From assembly GCF_005405165.1 (NCBI RefSeq), contig NZ_BJDN01000007.1, positions 39,332-103,331 on the forward strand: DNA of 64,000 nt, written 5' to 3'. Both the position numbers and the translations under genes were made by a program. Below, in pieces: positions 9,043-16,850 of this stretch. The notes under the pieces were generated by a model that was not told the DNA's origin, did not search any database, and worked only from the letters and a program-made list of their open reading frames with translations. Within the stretch, counting starts at the first letter, position 1; each line of letters starts with the position of its first letter. The stretch is from Loigolactobacillus binensis (GTDB lineage: Bacteria > Bacillota > Bacilli > Lactobacillales > Lactobacillaceae).

Positions 9043-10042
9043 CATCAGTTCGTAAATGCCGTTGCTCCGGCGCAAACGAATCCGTATAGCTTTCCTCTTC
9101 GATCGTGTACCGGGGCCGTTGCTTCACTTCAATAAAAATCTTACCCACATATTCACCGATCATGCTAGTACAGATCAATTGCACCCCACCTAACATCCAA
9201 ATCGAAGTCATCAGTGAGGCCCAGCCAGAAACAACTAAGCCCCGACTAGTTTGGATCAAAGTATAGATGAATAACCCAATGCCCACGATCACCAACAAAA
9301 TACCTAAATTCATGATCAAACGAATCGGTACCGTGGAAAACGACGTGATCCCATCAAACGCAAACTTGATCATTTTCCGCAGTGGATATTTAGAGGTGCC
9401 GGCGAATCGTTCTTTACGCGCATAATAGACCTTAGTTGCTGGAAATCCCACCAACGGAACGATCCCCCTTAAAAATAAATTACGTTCTTTAAAAGCTAAT
9501 AAGCCTTTAACCGCGCGCTGACTTAACAAACGATAATCAGCTGAATTAGGCACCATATCGACCCCTAAACGGCGCATCAAACTATAAAAAGCCAACGCCG
9601 AGCGCCGCTTAAAAAAGGTATCCGTATCCCGATTATTGCGCACACCATAAACAACATCATAGCCAGCATAATAGGCAGCAACCATTTTAGGGATCGCGTT
9701 CACATCATCCTGAAGGTCCGCATCAATTGTGATCACCATATCGGCATGATCGGCGGCCACAGTCATACCGGCTAACAAAGCATCTTGATGACCAAAATTA
9801 CGGCTAAATTTAATACCGGTGAGCCACGGCATTTTTTGACTATAAGTCGTGATCAGTGACCAAGTACGGTCATGACTACCATCATTAACAAAAAGTAGCC
9901 GACTTTCTTTGCTAATTTGCTGGGCCGCAATTAATTCTTGTAAAATCTTAGTTAATTGTTTGACCGTTTCAGGTAAAACTGCCTCTTCATTGTAGCAAGG
10001 CACAACCACGGTCAAGCGTTTATTGCTTTTACTTGTATCCAC
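9020..10042 (-). CDS. Polyprenyl-phosphate glycosyltransferase (GtrB/DPM1-like GT2)
   Basis: Charges polyprenyl phosphate with a sugar from a nucleotide donor at the cytoplasmic face. The N-terminal GT-A fold has VVPCYNEEAVLP, FVNDGSHDRT, the metal-binding TIDADLQDD and SADYRLLS; two C-terminal transmembrane helices lie at about residues 235-300 (IMNLGILLVIVGIGLFIY and SLMTSIWMLGGVQLICTSM). 340 aa, normal for the family. Start GTG with GGAGG about 11 nt upstream. Placed between three GT-C genes, it is the obvious supplier of lipid-linked sugar to them (inference from the GtrB/GT-C pairing known in other systems). Confidence 0.88.
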   Translation of the reverse strand: MDTSKSNKRLTVVVPCYNEEAVLPETVKQLTKILQELIAAQQISKESRLLFVNDGSHDRTWSLITTYSQKMPWLTGIKFSRNFGHQDALLAGMTVAADHADMVITIDADLQDDVNAIPKMVAAYYAGYDVVYGVRNNRDTDTFFKRRSALAFYSLMRRLGVDMVPNSADYRLLSQRAVKGLLAFKERNLFLRGIVPLVGFPATKVYYARKERFAGTSKYPLRKMIKFAFDGITSFSTVPIRLIMNLGILLVIVGIGLFIYTLIQTSRGLVVSGWASLMTSIWMLGGVQLICTSMIGEYVGKIFIEVKQRPRYTIEEESYTDSFAPEQRHLRTDEKNAPVA

Positions 10043-10077
10043 TTAGTAAAACGCCTCCAAACTGACTTCAATACCAA

Positions 10078-11637
10078 CTACTGATCGCTATGAACGGGTT
10101 TTAGCGCGTAAGCCCACTGATAAGTGCGCTTAAAAAAGGCGAAAGTTTGATCGTAAACCAACGTCGCCAATAAGATAAAGGCTGGCAAAAACTGGATCAG
10201 GTAACGACTGCGCCCGCCTTCAAATAATAACAAGTACATAAAACCACCAATGATCATTAACCGCAGCACCTGCACGATTTTAGTTTGATCACGCCAACCA
10301 AAAGCAATCAAAACGAGCCAAATGAGCCACCAAATTTGGGCGATAAACCGAAAATCACCTAAATGCGTTCCGTATAAATAAACAAACTGTTGCAGTAAGC
10401 CAGTAAAACCAGTGCCGGTTGGCCGGGGATCTTCATTGATAAAGTGGCCTTCTTTGACCCACGCAAAAGTGCCGTCAGCGGTATTGTTACGCTGCTTCTT
10501 AAATAGGAAAGTAACGTAGCCTAACGCCCCTTTTTGTTTTAACCGTTTGATCAACAACTGTTTAGAATAAGCATTGCGGCCCTTTTTCGTTGGAATAACC
10601 GCCATTGCTAGGGCATCCTTAGGATTATAGCCCCCGTCGCCTGAAAGACCCATGGCGATAAAATGTAATGGTGGCACGGAACGCTGCGTATTAACCGGCA
10701 AATACGTTTGCTGATCTAAAATGTGTTTTTCACCTAGGTAACTGCCACCTAAAACCAGCGTTGCACATAAAATCAAGCCTAGCGCTCTGCGCCACTGTTG
10801 GGCCGAATAGCTTTGCCGCAATGAATACAGTAATTCAACTAAGCCAATCGCGATCACACCAACAATGGCCGATGGTTTCATAAAATAAGTCGTGGCCGCC
10901 AAGAAACCAAAACACACCGCGGCTAGCACCCGCACTGGCAGCTTAAACCGCCCATGAGCTAATACAACGTAACTCAGCAAATAGCCTGACACCAGCGGCA
11001 ATACCCAAGTATCCGTATAAGGCACAATGATCATGGGGAAAATCACCAACCAACAGGCATGCAAGTACATCCCGGCCGCTAATTTTTTCTTATTGAGCAC
11101 CGCAATACTTAAAATATTAAAACTGGCGGCCAGATCGACTAAAAACAAATTAACAAAATCAAAAAATAACCACGATTTAGTGCCAAAAACAGTCGCCAGA
11201 AAGTGTTGCAACAGTAGGATCAAAATATTGTTGTAATAAAGACTAAAATAAGATCTAATATCTGGACTAGTGGTGTCGGTCAAAGCTTGGTGAATTGCGC
11301 CTACATCAAAACCGATCGGCGGGTGAACGGCTAACACAAACGTAATTTGCCACAGCACGACAGCTGCTAATAACAAACCGGCAGTCCGCAACTTTTGCCC
11401 AATAAAAACTTGATACCCCCACGCTCGGACCTGGGGATAAGTGATCAGCGCAACGATCACCGCCACTGCAAAGATCACCAACATAGTCGTCCATAAGGTG
11501 GTGCCCGCCCCTGTGATCCAATTATCGCCAAGAATGATATTCGGTGACGTCACCGCAAATAATAAGGTTAAGAAAAACAACCCGTTAAATAAGCGGGTCA
11601 AAGTTTTATTACCAAGGTTAAATAGCGTGTTCGTCAT
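10078..11637 (-). CDS. GT-C membrane glycosyltransferase, XrtG-associated type (paralogue 1)
   Basis: 519-aa polytopic protein, the paralogue adjacent to the XrtG core genes. It has the first-loop Asp in GFDVGAIHQAL, YFSLYYNNILILLLQHF, DGTFAWVKEGHF and FEGGRSRYLIQFLP. Its ribosome site is weak (GGGA 14 nt before the ATG). It diverges more from paralogues 2 and 3 than they do from each other, so it is probably the ancestral island member. Likely transfers lipid-linked sugar outside the cell; the target is unproven. Confidence 0.78.
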   Translation of the reverse strand: MTNTLFNLGNKTLTRLFNGLFFLTLLFAVTSPNIILGDNWITGAGTTLWTTMLVIFAVAVIVALITYPQVRAWGYQVFIGQKLRTAGLLLAAVVLWQITFVLAVHPPIGFDVGAIHQALTDTTSPDIRSYFSLYYNNILILLLQHFLATVFGTKSWLFFDFVNLFLVDLAASFNILSIAVLNKKKLAAGMYLHACWLVIFPMIIVPYTDTWVLPLVSGYLLSYVVLAHGRFKLPVRVLAAVCFGFLAATTYFMKPSAIVGVIAIGLVELLYSLRQSYSAQQWRRALGLILCATLVLGGSYLGEKHILDQQTYLPVNTQRSVPPLHFIAMGLSGDGGYNPKDALAMAVIPTKKGRNAYSKQLLIKRLKQKGALGYVTFLFKKQRNNTADGTFAWVKEGHFINEDPRPTGTGFTGLLQQFVYLYGTHLGDFRFIAQIWWLIWLVLIAFGWRDQTKIVQVLRLMIIGGFMYLLLFEGGRSRYLIQFLPAFILLATLVYDQTFAFFKRTYQWAYALKPVHSDQ

Positions 11638-11686
11638 AGCTTGTTTATCATTCCCAACTTATAAGTTACCTTTGCTCAGTTGCCGT

Positions 11687-12058
11687 TCAATCATCCTCAA
11701 CCGTAATACAATACGACCGCGTCGGTGATTCACCAACCTCGATGCGGATCAATTGGGCTGACAGTTGCTCCATTTCTGGCGTGATCAAATTAAATAACCA
11801 CACGGTCACATTTTCCACTGTGGGATTGATTTCTTTGAAGTAAGGTAACTTATTCAAGAATTTTCCGGAGAAACGATCTAAAACCTCTTTGATGGCTTGC
11901 TCAATATTCCGAAAAACGATCATTTTATCGTTTTTACTTTTAATTTCGCAAATAATCTCCCACGTATGCGTATGTTGTTTGCCTTCACCGGCTTCCCAGC
12001 GCATTGCGTGACTGGCATTCACATACGACTTGATTTTATAGGTGTGCATTAAAGTCAT
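11687..12058 (-). CDS. 6-pyruvoyl-tetrahydropterin-synthase-related protein of the XrtG system
   Basis: 123 aa, T-fold (6-PTPS/QueD-like). His17 in NASHAMRW plus His29 and His31 in KQHTHTWEI match the three zinc-binding histidines of 6-PTPS, and IEVGESPTRSY near the C-terminus carries the family's Glu. The catalytic Cys normally found before the HxH motif is absent, so ordinary pterin chemistry is doubtful. Small 6-PTPS relatives of this kind are known to travel with XrtG and its glycosyltransferase in Firmicutes. AGGAGGT lies 7 nt before the ATG. Function unknown. Confidence 0.82.
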   Translation of the reverse strand: MTLMHTYKIKSYVNASHAMRWEAGEGKQHTHTWEIICEIKSKNDKMIVFRNIEQAIKEVLDRFSGKFLNKLPYFKEINPTVENVTVWLFNLITPEMEQLSAQLIRIEVGESPTRSYCITVEDD

Positions 12059-12063
12059 GGTAC

Positions 12064-13404
12064 TTACCTCCTACGCTTTTTCAGATTCTTCCAGTCGGTT
12101 TTGACCACAGCACTTGCACCCTTCACTTCCTGATCAAACCGTTCTGAATTCCAGACCGAAGCTTCGGTCATCCCGTTGATCGTTCCCACAAAACGGATAA
12201 ACGAACAGACAAAGTTGTACAGTGGCATTGTCAGCAGCACCCACCATTGTCGCCCATAAAACCTATTTTCTTTTGGAAAATCTCGGAGTAATACGCGTAC
12301 ACAAATAAAATTTAACCAACCTACCAGTACATATAAAATATAAATAGCAACATATGACATACCCATCATGATTGGTGAGTAACGAAAGAATAGTAACGCA
12401 ATGCTGGCAAATAACCAAATCATTCTTGGAAAAAGGAAGGTATGATCGATCATTATACGCCGGATCAAAAAATCGCTAAAGAACTTATGCACAGCAATGT
12501 CTTGTGTATGGGCGTGCATCACCTCAAGCTCGCCCTTTTGCCAACGTTGCCGCTGTGTGTACAAATTGCCTAGACTCGGGATCGGTTCAATATAGAAAAT
12601 GGCGGAAGCGCAAATTGATACCTTACGTTTTAACTTATCACGGATCTGAAAAGTCATATCGGTATCTTCACCGATAGTAGCGGTATCGTACATGAAGGTA
12701 TTCAGCAACGCCTCTTTACGAAATGCAGAGAAGGCCCCGGACATCGTAAATAGTTGATTGTTTTTGGCTTCGATCGTCCGACCAGACAGAAAAGCTTGGG
12801 CATATTCAAAATATTCATTATGCTGCAATAGTTTTAAAGGCCACGGTTTTTTAGCCTTGATCATTTCCCATTTAGGTAAAATGGTACCGGTCAACGCCGC
12901 AACATCATAATCATTTTCAAATTGAAGCACAATATTCATCAAAGCATTTTTCTCTAGCACGCCATCGCTATCAATATTGATAATGTAAGTGCCAATACTG
13001 GCGTAGATCGCCGCATTTAAGGCCGAAGCTTTGCCGCGCTGTGTGTGGATCAACTGCATGTTCATGTCCGAAAATTCATTTTGCGCCCGTTCGAAGGCAC
13101 CAAAGCTATCATCAGTGCTTTGATTATCAGCAAGGATCACTTGAATCAATTCAGTCGGATATGTTGAGTCATGAATCGAACGTATACAATTAAACAAGGT
13201 ATCTTCTGAATTATAAACCGGCACCAGCAGAGAGATAAAGGGCATTTTGTCCGGCATGATCAATGTTTTTTTGTGTAACGCCTTAACCAACAAACGAATT
13301 CCGGAAATAAATGCTGGAATGATCTCAACCACGATCGGTATCAACGCCCAGGTCAACCAAAAGCCCATTTTAAAAAGCGTTAATTGTAACCAGTAAAACA
13401 TCAT
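12064..13404 (-). CDS. XrtG-associated family 2 glycosyltransferase
   Basis: 446-aa membrane GT2 of the processive (cellulose/poly-GlcNAc synthase-like) type. One N-terminal transmembrane helix pair, then the GT-A domain: LLVPVYNSEDTL, ILADNQSTDDSF, the nucleotide-sugar/metal motif NIDSDGV, GEDTDMTFQIRDK and QRQRWQKGE (QxxRW), followed by three to four C-terminal helices. These features fit the glycosyltransferase clade that co-occurs with XrtG. Spacing to the neighbours is only 4-5 nt, so it is co-translated with xrtG and the 6-PTPS-like gene. It may build a glycan on the sorted protein or its lipid anchor; this is inference. Confidence 0.85.
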   Translation of the reverse strand: MMFYWLQLTLFKMGFWLTWALIPIVVEIIPAFISGIRLLVKALHKKTLIMPDKMPFISLLVPVYNSEDTLFNCIRSIHDSTYPTELIQVILADNQSTDDSFGAFERAQNEFSDMNMQLIHTQRGKASALNAAIYASIGTYIINIDSDGVLEKNALMNIVLQFENDYDVAALTGTILPKWEMIKAKKPWPLKLLQHNEYFEYAQAFLSGRTIEAKNNQLFTMSGAFSAFRKEALLNTFMYDTATIGEDTDMTFQIRDKLKRKVSICASAIFYIEPIPSLGNLYTQRQRWQKGELEVMHAHTQDIAVHKFFSDFLIRRIMIDHTFLFPRMIWLFASIALLFFRYSPIMMGMSYVAIYILYVLVGWLNFICVRVLLRDFPKENRFYGRQWWVLLTMPLYNFVCSFIRFVGTINGMTEASVWNSERFDQEVKGASAVVKTDWKNLKKRRR

Positions 13405-13408
13405 GAGG

Positions 13409-14031
13409 TCATCCTTTCGTTACTTTGAAGCGCTGCTTAAGTCGGCGAACCCGGTTTCTAAAGCTGCGGTACAGGCCTTGGGAAAGCTGTGAGTAAGTAA
13501 ACACCTCATAGTATAAAATGATTACTAGAATGTAAAAAATCAAACGGCCAACAATCGAGTGGGCTAAAAAGAACAGATCACCACTGCCAAAATGGACAAT
13601 TGTAATGACTGACATCAAGCGAATAATGTTCGCCAAGTAGATCCAGACTGTCCCCACGATTGAAAAAAAGATCCGTTCAAAACCATTGTACATTGGCAAA
13701 AAAACAACCAGACTAATAAAAGCGGTTGTCTCGATCACACCTGAACATTCATAATCAATGGTCATCGTCACTGGTACAGTCGAGTTAGTGATACTGACCA
13801 GCCCGTAACGCCCCATCACAGTGCTCATGCCAGTCAGGTCCCCTAACCACCTTATCCCATTGAGTACTGCGTGGGTAAACAGCCAAACCCAGTATGGATC
13901 ACTTAACGCAATTAATATAAAAAAAGCCCGCCACTGCCAACGATAAAATGAAAGGCCGAAAGCCGAGCTCTTTTTAAAATAGACAGGATGTATAACCAAA
14001 CAACGATCCCGATCAATAAATAGATATTCAT
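13409..14031 (-). CDS. xrtG: Exosortase XrtG, apparent frameshift at a T7 run
   Basis: Exosortase/archaeosortase-family membrane transpeptidase proposed to cleave and anchor Firmicu-CTERM proteins. The ATG at 14031 (AGGAG 6 nt upstream, ATGA overlap with the substrate gene) gives MNIYLLIGIVVWLYILSILK and stops at 13912 after 39 codons. The family's continuation (SDPYWVWLFTHAVLNG) is in the -1 frame. One extra T in the run at 13919-13925 would restore a 207-aa protein. In that numbering the catalytic residues are Cys96 (DYECSG), Arg138 (NIIRLM) and His158 (LAHSIVGR), all present. The junction reads T TTT TTA, a canonical -1 slippery heptamer in the right phase. Sequencing error, phase variation and recoding are all possible. 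Confidence 0.85.
13918..13924 (-). other. Slippery heptamer U UUU UUA at the xrtG frame junction
   Basis: On the minus strand the 0 frame reads CTT TTT TTA TAT TAA. The last T of CTT plus TTT TTA forms X XXY YYZ, and a -1 slip yields ATA TTA ATT GCG, the frame encoding the rest of XrtG. The 0-frame stop follows two codons later. No upstream Shine-Dalgarno-like stimulator or clear downstream stem is visible. Confidence 0.6.
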
Positions 14032-15347
14032 TTGGTTCTCCTTGCACTTTTTAATGTCAATTTTTTATTGCCAGTTAACTTAACCACCGTTACGCTGGCA
14101 ATTACAAAACCAACCCCCGCTAATAAAACTGGCCCGGTACTCCCACCAGTAGTCTGTAATTTACCAGTCCATAAATTACTATTAGCCAAAGTAATGGTTT
14201 GCCCAGCCGTATTTGAAGTCCCACTTAACGCCGAAAACGGTACTGAACACTCCAATACATAGCCATTACCAGTAACTGCTTGGCCAGAACCATTATACTG
14301 CGTTAACTTTTTATTGGCGACGTAGGCATCATTGGTATAAGCCGTGTAGGCAGCCGTTTTTTCGTTATACACCCCTAAAGTGACCGCCTGTTTTTGACCA
14401 ACACTTAAGGTAACGGTTGAATTATTGTTAAAATCAAGATCATAGATCACACCGCCAACATTTAATTGGTAACCACTAGCCTGAAAATCTGCGTAACCGC
14501 TAGTACCGCCGTTACCTAATTTCGGCATCATCGCAACATAGAAATAAATATTATCTTCATCGGCTAACAAACTGGCCTTTTTCAAATTATCACTATCACC
14601 AGTAATGTACATGTCCGACATGTCTTTATCGGCCCAATCGCTGAAATCACCATCAATGGTGATTCCTAAACTGCCTGCAGTATTATTATTAGCCGCCTGA
14701 TCGGAGTCAGTAGTGGCTTGATCACTACTTGAACCAGCTAAAGCCTGACTAACCGCGTTAGCGCTAGAACTACTGCTTGTGGTACTACTAGAATTGCTAG
14801 TTGAATTAGCATTAGAATCACTGCCGGTCGTGCTTTCAACCGGTGCGGCACTTAAGGTTGCGGTAGCCTTTTGTAAACCAAGATCATAACAAGATAAGGT
14901 AATTGCTTGTGCAGAATTGGTTTGTTTAACTCCTAAAGTTGCCAACGAGACCTTAGCTGTCAAAACGGGTGACGTACCAGCAACGCTTTTAACTGCACTA
15001 CCAACGTTACTGATCGTTTGCCAATTAGTACCGCCACCTCTAGCCGAAAGGGTCAGCGTACCATTTGTTTCTGATGTTGTCAGCGTAAAGTCTTTGCTCC
15101 CAATTGTGACTTGATAATCATTAGGGATGCTACTGGTGAGTGAACCCATATTAACTTGAAAATAAAGATAAGTGCCATCCGTTGTTATTTTGTAGGTCCC
15201 AGTTTTTGTGCCATCATAACCAAATGATGTCGCCGTCACGCCGCTCCAGTCGGGGGTGCCTAAAACTGCGGCCTGTACAGCACTTGTTGTCAGCGCAAAA
15301 ATCAGCGCCCCAGCAAAAGTAAGTATGCTTAATAATAATTTTCGCAT
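14028..15347 (-). CDS. Firmicu-CTERM surface protein, predicted XrtG substrate
   Basis: 439-aa secreted protein. Signal peptide at residues 1-26 (LTFAGALIFALTTSAVQA), a beta-rich domain to about 165, a Ser/Asn/Thr linker (170-225), and a second beta domain starting ITIDGDFSDWADKD, the IDGxxxDW pattern of CBM9/DOMON-like folds. The C-terminus is a tripartite sorting tail: Gly-rich TTGGSTGP, a helix at about 407-422 (VLLAGVGFVIASVTVV) and a basic end (KSARRTK), with no LPXTG. It sits directly upstream of xrtG with an ATGA overlap, so it is the obvious cognate substrate. The start has a run of seven G as ribosome site 5 nt upstream. Ligand unknown. Confidence 0.85.
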   Translation of the reverse strand: MRKLLLSILTFAGALIFALTTSAVQAAVLGTPDWSGVTATSFGYDGTKTGTYKITTDGTYLYFQVNMGSLTSSIPNDYQVTIGSKDFTLTTSETNGTLTLSARGGGTNWQTISNVGSAVKSVAGTSPVLTAKVSLATLGVKQTNSAQAITLSCYDLGLQKATATLSAAPVESTTGSDSNANSTSNSSSTTSSSSSANAVSQALAGSSSDQATTDSDQAANNNTAGSLGITIDGDFSDWADKDMSDMYITGDSDNLKKASLLADEDNIYFYVAMMPKLGNGGTSGYADFQASGYQLNVGGVIYDLDFNNNSTVTLSVGQKQAVTLGVYNEKTAAYTAYTNDAYVANKKLTQYNGSGQAVTGNGYVLECSVPFSALSGTSNTAGQTITLANSNLWTGKLQTTGGSTGPVLLAGVGFVIASVTVVKLTGNKKLTLKSARRTK

Positions 15348-15776
15348 TTTAGCTCCCCCCCTAGCAAAGGAATCATTTAGTGGCCGGCATAAAAAATGAG
15401 TAAAACAGCAATTACTTTTAGGGCTAAGCCTAAAGACTGCAGCCGCAACGTTGGCAACTGCACTTACTCAAAGCAAACGATATGTTACAACCTTGATGGC
15501 TTATGCTTCATTTAGTCATATTGTGATGACCATAATTACAGCAAGCATAATAGCCAAGATTACCAGTCTAAAGCGATCTTTAGCTATAATAATGATGAAA
15601 AAAGCTTCAGAATTCACCTCGACTTGTGAACTCATCCCTTAGTTTATTATAACACGTCTACCAAGCCTATAAACAATATTATCATAATAAAAAAATTATC
15701 TTATTAATTGTTTTTTTATGAAAACGAAAGGGAAGTAAGCGCTAGCGTAGCGACTAACTTCCCGATCCCCCACCGT
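15348..15776 (-). other. Leader region of the XrtG operon
   Basis: A long untranslated region. A minus-strand TATAAT lies at 15646-15651, with only a poor -35 (TTGTTT, 15671-15676, 19-bp spacer), which would give a leader of about 290 nt. At about 15398-15470 the minus strand can fold: outer arms AGTAA and TTACT, then GCAGTT and AATTGC, enclosing a TTTAGG/CCTAAA hairpin and a GCAG/CTGC hairpin. A 39-codon reading frame starting MSSQVEVNSEAFF begins at 15635, almost at the predicted transcript start, without a ribosome site; I do not call it a gene. I recognise no known riboswitch. Confidence 0.4.
15726..15767 (-). terminator. potABCD terminator
   Basis: Minus-strand GGGAAGT...ACTTCCC stem with an inner GCTA/TAGC stem, followed by TTTCGTTTT, just after the potD stop. 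Confidence 0.7.
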
Positions 15777-16850
15777 TCAACGATGGTACATCTTAAATTC
15801 AAGAAATTTATCATTATAAATACCGACCATGCGGTTACCTAGATCAGCATAAACTTGTAATTTATTGATAACAGAATCACTGGGGTAAAACTGTTTATCA
15901 GTAGCGACTGCTTTAGGCAACAAAGCTTTGGCGGCCTTATTTGGTGTGGCGTAACCTACATATTCAGCATTTTGTGCCGCGTTTTCTGGTTTTAACATGA
16001 AATTCAAAAAGGCGTAGATCGCTTTGTAGTGCTTGGCGGTTTTCGGGATCACTAAATTATCAAACCACAGGTTACTGCCTTCAGTGGGTACGACGTAATG
16101 TAAATGTGAATTATTGGCCATCATCTCTGCTGCTTCTCCGGACCAAGTAACCGCTACTGCTGCCTCATTTTGGGCCATGTACATTTTGATCTCATCGGCC
16201 ACTACCGCCTTAACATTAGGCATCAAGCCCTCTAATTTCAACTTGGCCTGCTCCAACTGCGCCACATTTGTCGTATTGACTGAATGCCCTTGGGTGATCA
16301 AGGCCATCCCCATAATATCGCGGGCACTGTCGACTAACATAATATTATTGCGTAACTTAGGTGACCACAGATCACGCCAATGCTGAACAGCACTAGCCTT
16401 GACCATTTGATCGTTGTAAATAATACCTAAAGTCCCCCAAAAATACGGCACTGAATACCGATTACCTGGATCAAAGGATTGATCACGAAAATGGGGATCA
16501 ATATGATTGAAACCGTGTAAACGTTTATAATTCAAAGGCACCAGTAAGTGAGCCTTATGCATTTTCTGGATCATATAGTCAGAAGGAACAGCTAGATCAT
16601 AGTTGGTCCCACCCTGTTGGATCTTAGTGAACATGGCCTCATTACTGTCAAAGGTCTCGACCTGCACCTTGTAGCCCGTTTGCTTTTGAAATTTAGTCAA
16701 CAACGCCGGATCAATATAATCGCCCCAGTTATACAAGGTCAAGGTTCCGCTACTGCTAGCGCCTTGCGACTTCTGTAACTGGCTACTACCTACCGCTAAC
16801 AGCGCACAAAATGCAATAATGGCTAAGGCAAAACTGATTAAACGTTTCAT
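15777..16850 (-). CDS. potD: Spermidine/putrescine-binding protein
   Basis: Extracellular substrate-binding subunit of the PotABCD polyamine importer. N-terminal hydrophobic signal (residues 4-22), then LTLYNWGDYIDPALL, typical of PotD/PotF, DLAVPSDYMIQKM and PYFWGTLGIIYND. 357 aa. The single Cys in the signal (IAFCALLAV) is preceded by Phe, which is not a proper lipobox, so the protein may stay attached by an uncleaved signal helix. The start overlaps the potC stop by 4 nt. Last gene of the potABCD operon. Confidence 0.95.
   Translation of the reverse strand: MKRLISFALAIIAFCALLAVGSSQLQKSQGASSSGTLTLYNWGDYIDPALLTKFQKQTGYKVQVETFDSNEAMFTKIQQGGTNYDLAVPSDYMIQKMHKAHLLVPLNYKRLHGFNHIDPHFRDQSFDPGNRYSVPYFWGTLGIIYNDQMVKASAVQHWRDLWSPKLRNNIMLVDSARDIMGMALITQGHSVNTTNVAQLEQAKLKLEGLMPNVKAVVADEIKMYMAQNEAAVAVTWSGEAAEMMANNSHLHYVVPTEGSNLWFDNLVIPKTAKHYKAIYAFLNFMLKPENAAQNAEYVGYATPNKAAKALLPKAVATDKQFYPSDSVINKLQVYADLGNRMVGIYNDKFLEFKMYHR

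Noticed and set aside
13409..14047. Taking the continuous 212-codon frame from GTG 14047 as the true XrtG start
   Set aside because: Its first 35 or so residues (EYLFIDRDRCLVIHP) are not membrane-like, whereas the other frame from ATG 14031 has AGGAG, an ATGA overlap and the family's N-terminal helix. A frameshift explains both better.
15451..15642. 63-codon plus-strand frame and a 39-codon minus-strand frame in the XrtG leader
   Set aside because: Neither has a ribosome site; the minus-strand ATG lies almost at the predicted transcript start. Composition does not look protein-coding.
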